Positions 63,170-64,000 of a stretch of DNA of 64,000 nucleotides are shown here, one piece after another (position 1 is the stretch's first letter; the number at the start of each line of letters is the position of its first letter). The DNA is taken from assembly GCF_954871325.1 (NCBI RefSeq), contig NC_088775.1, positions 39,533,561-39,597,560 on the forward strand, given 5' to 3'. A program made the translations under genes and the position numbers. This stretch comes from Gordionus sp. m RMFG-2023 (taxonomy: Eukaryota > Nematomorpha > Gordioida > Chordodea > Parachordodidae). Under the pieces are notes generated by a model that saw nothing but the letters and a program-made list of their open reading frames with translations, did no database searches and was not told the origin of the DNA.

Positions 63170-64000
63170 CAGAGACCTGCAGGGGTACCATTTGCAGGAT
63201 TTTTTTTCGAAAATTTTTTACAGCCCAGCCCGGGTATAAAAATTTTAGGCCCGGCCCGAATATTTAAAAAAAAAATTTTGGAGCCAGGCCCGGCCTGGAT
63301 TTAAAAAAAAATTTTTTTTAGGCCCGGCTCGGAATTTTTTAAAATTATATTCGACCTGGTAAATACAAAAAATTCATTATTTCGTATTTTATCATATTTT
63401 TCGGCGAGTATTATTATTTAATAAGCAAGTATATTAGCTAATGTTGTTAAACAGCTCGTTTTGAGCCGATTTTTAAAAACGGCTAACTCAATATTTTCGC
63501 CAGAAAAATATTGACCAAACCTAAAAATTTCGATACTATATGTCTAGACCTTTGCTCCTTCTATGAGCAAAATTTTCAGGCTTGCAAATATTTTTCTGGA
63601 TAAAACACTGAGTTAGACGTTTTTAAAAATCGGCTCAAAACGAGCCGTTTAACAACACTAACATATTTTTTTTTAAACAGATATTTAGTATATTACAAAT
63701 TGATACTATAAAAAATTTGTGTAAATAATATTTTGAGAATATACTATGTATTTATAAAAAAATAAAAATGATATTTTAATTAATAAAAAATAAAACATAT
63801 ATTATATAAAAACTATAATTTTATTATGTAATAGATACTATGAGTGTTAGCTAGTGTTAACTTTCACCAAACATTATATTAATCATAACTATATAATCAT
63901 TATAACCATATCTAATTGACGAATATAATAATTCATGTGTATAAATTTTTAAAAAAAATACGGCCCGGGCCCGGGTTTTTTTAAAAAAAATTTCCAGGCC
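63170..64000. mobile_element. GC-end MITE running off the window, split by a nested MITE
   Basis: The left end is CAGAGACCTGCAGGGGTACC at 63170, followed by CCCAGCCCGGG, GGCCCGGCCCG and GCCCGGCCTGG blocks between A/T runs. GGCCCGGGCCCGGG blocks appear again at 63960-64000, probably the opposite end region, cut by the window edge. Related ends are at 51465-51645 and 18600-18740. No coding. Confidence 0.7.
63439..63660. mobile_element. Palindromic MITE of the TGTTGTTAAA family
   Basis: About 220 bp. The left end TAATGTTGTTAAACAGCTCG is nearly the inverse of the right end CGAGCCGTTTAACAACACTA. The arms match for about 50 bases, with GAGCCGATTTTTAAAAACG in both. No coding. Sister of 62-281. It is inserted in the element that starts at 63170. 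An exact target duplication was not seen. Confidence 0.85.

Overview
The window looks like nuclear DNA of an animal with a very AT-rich genome (roughly three quarters A+T). The evidence is two spliced host genes whose proteins are of animal type (NAD kinase and Golgi tyrosylprotein sulfotransferase), GT-AG introns from about 80 bases to 2.7 kb, and a dense load of eukaryotic transposable elements (hAT, Mutator-like, MITEs, Ty3/Gypsy fossils). I cannot name the species. No operons, rRNA, intact tRNA or CRISPR were seen.

Layout. 1-5 kb: the 3' half of an NAD kinase gene on the minus strand (six exons, 830-4793), with a near-perfect MITE hairpin in its longest intron; the 5' exons were not found. 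5-9 kb: decayed hAT copies and extremely AT-rich DNA. 9.3-15.6 kb: two broken Gypsy fossils in opposite orientation, each carrying an inserted small DNA element. 16-18.7 kb: transposase relics. 19.1-24.3 kb: a three-level nest of hAT elements, with perfect 8-bp target duplications around both inner elements. 24.3-24.7 kb: an OTU-protease-like remnant. 25-26 kb: a tandem array. 26.3-29.9 kb: a whole-length hAT of the DUF4371/ZMYM1-like type. 30-31.8 kb: small nested hAT elements. 33.8-35.3 kb: repeated segments. 37.7-41.5 kb: a 3.8-kb foldback element with arms of about 1.6-1.7 kb, and perfect 8-bp duplications. 41.6-44.8 kb: a BED-finger hAT; an internally deleted sister copy lies at 58.3-60.5 kb, and both have perfect duplications. 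45.2-46.3 kb: a small hAT-like element. 47.8-50.0 kb: the complete TPST gene (three exons, 523 codons, minus strand). 51-53 kb: SINE-like and short-motif repeats. 53.9-57.9 kb: a Mutator-like element with 9-bp duplications, long inverted ends, a FLYWCH finger and a MULE transposase. 60.6-64 kb: one more hAT relic and GC-rich MITE ends running off the window.

NADK (NADP supply) and TPST (tyrosine sulfation in the Golgi) have no obvious functional link. Most of the remaining identifiable sequence is transposon debris. Recurring themes are hAT families sharing a TGTTGTTAAA terminus, and autonomous versus internally deleted sister copies. Several elements also carry subterminal arrays of short palindromes that probably bind transposase.
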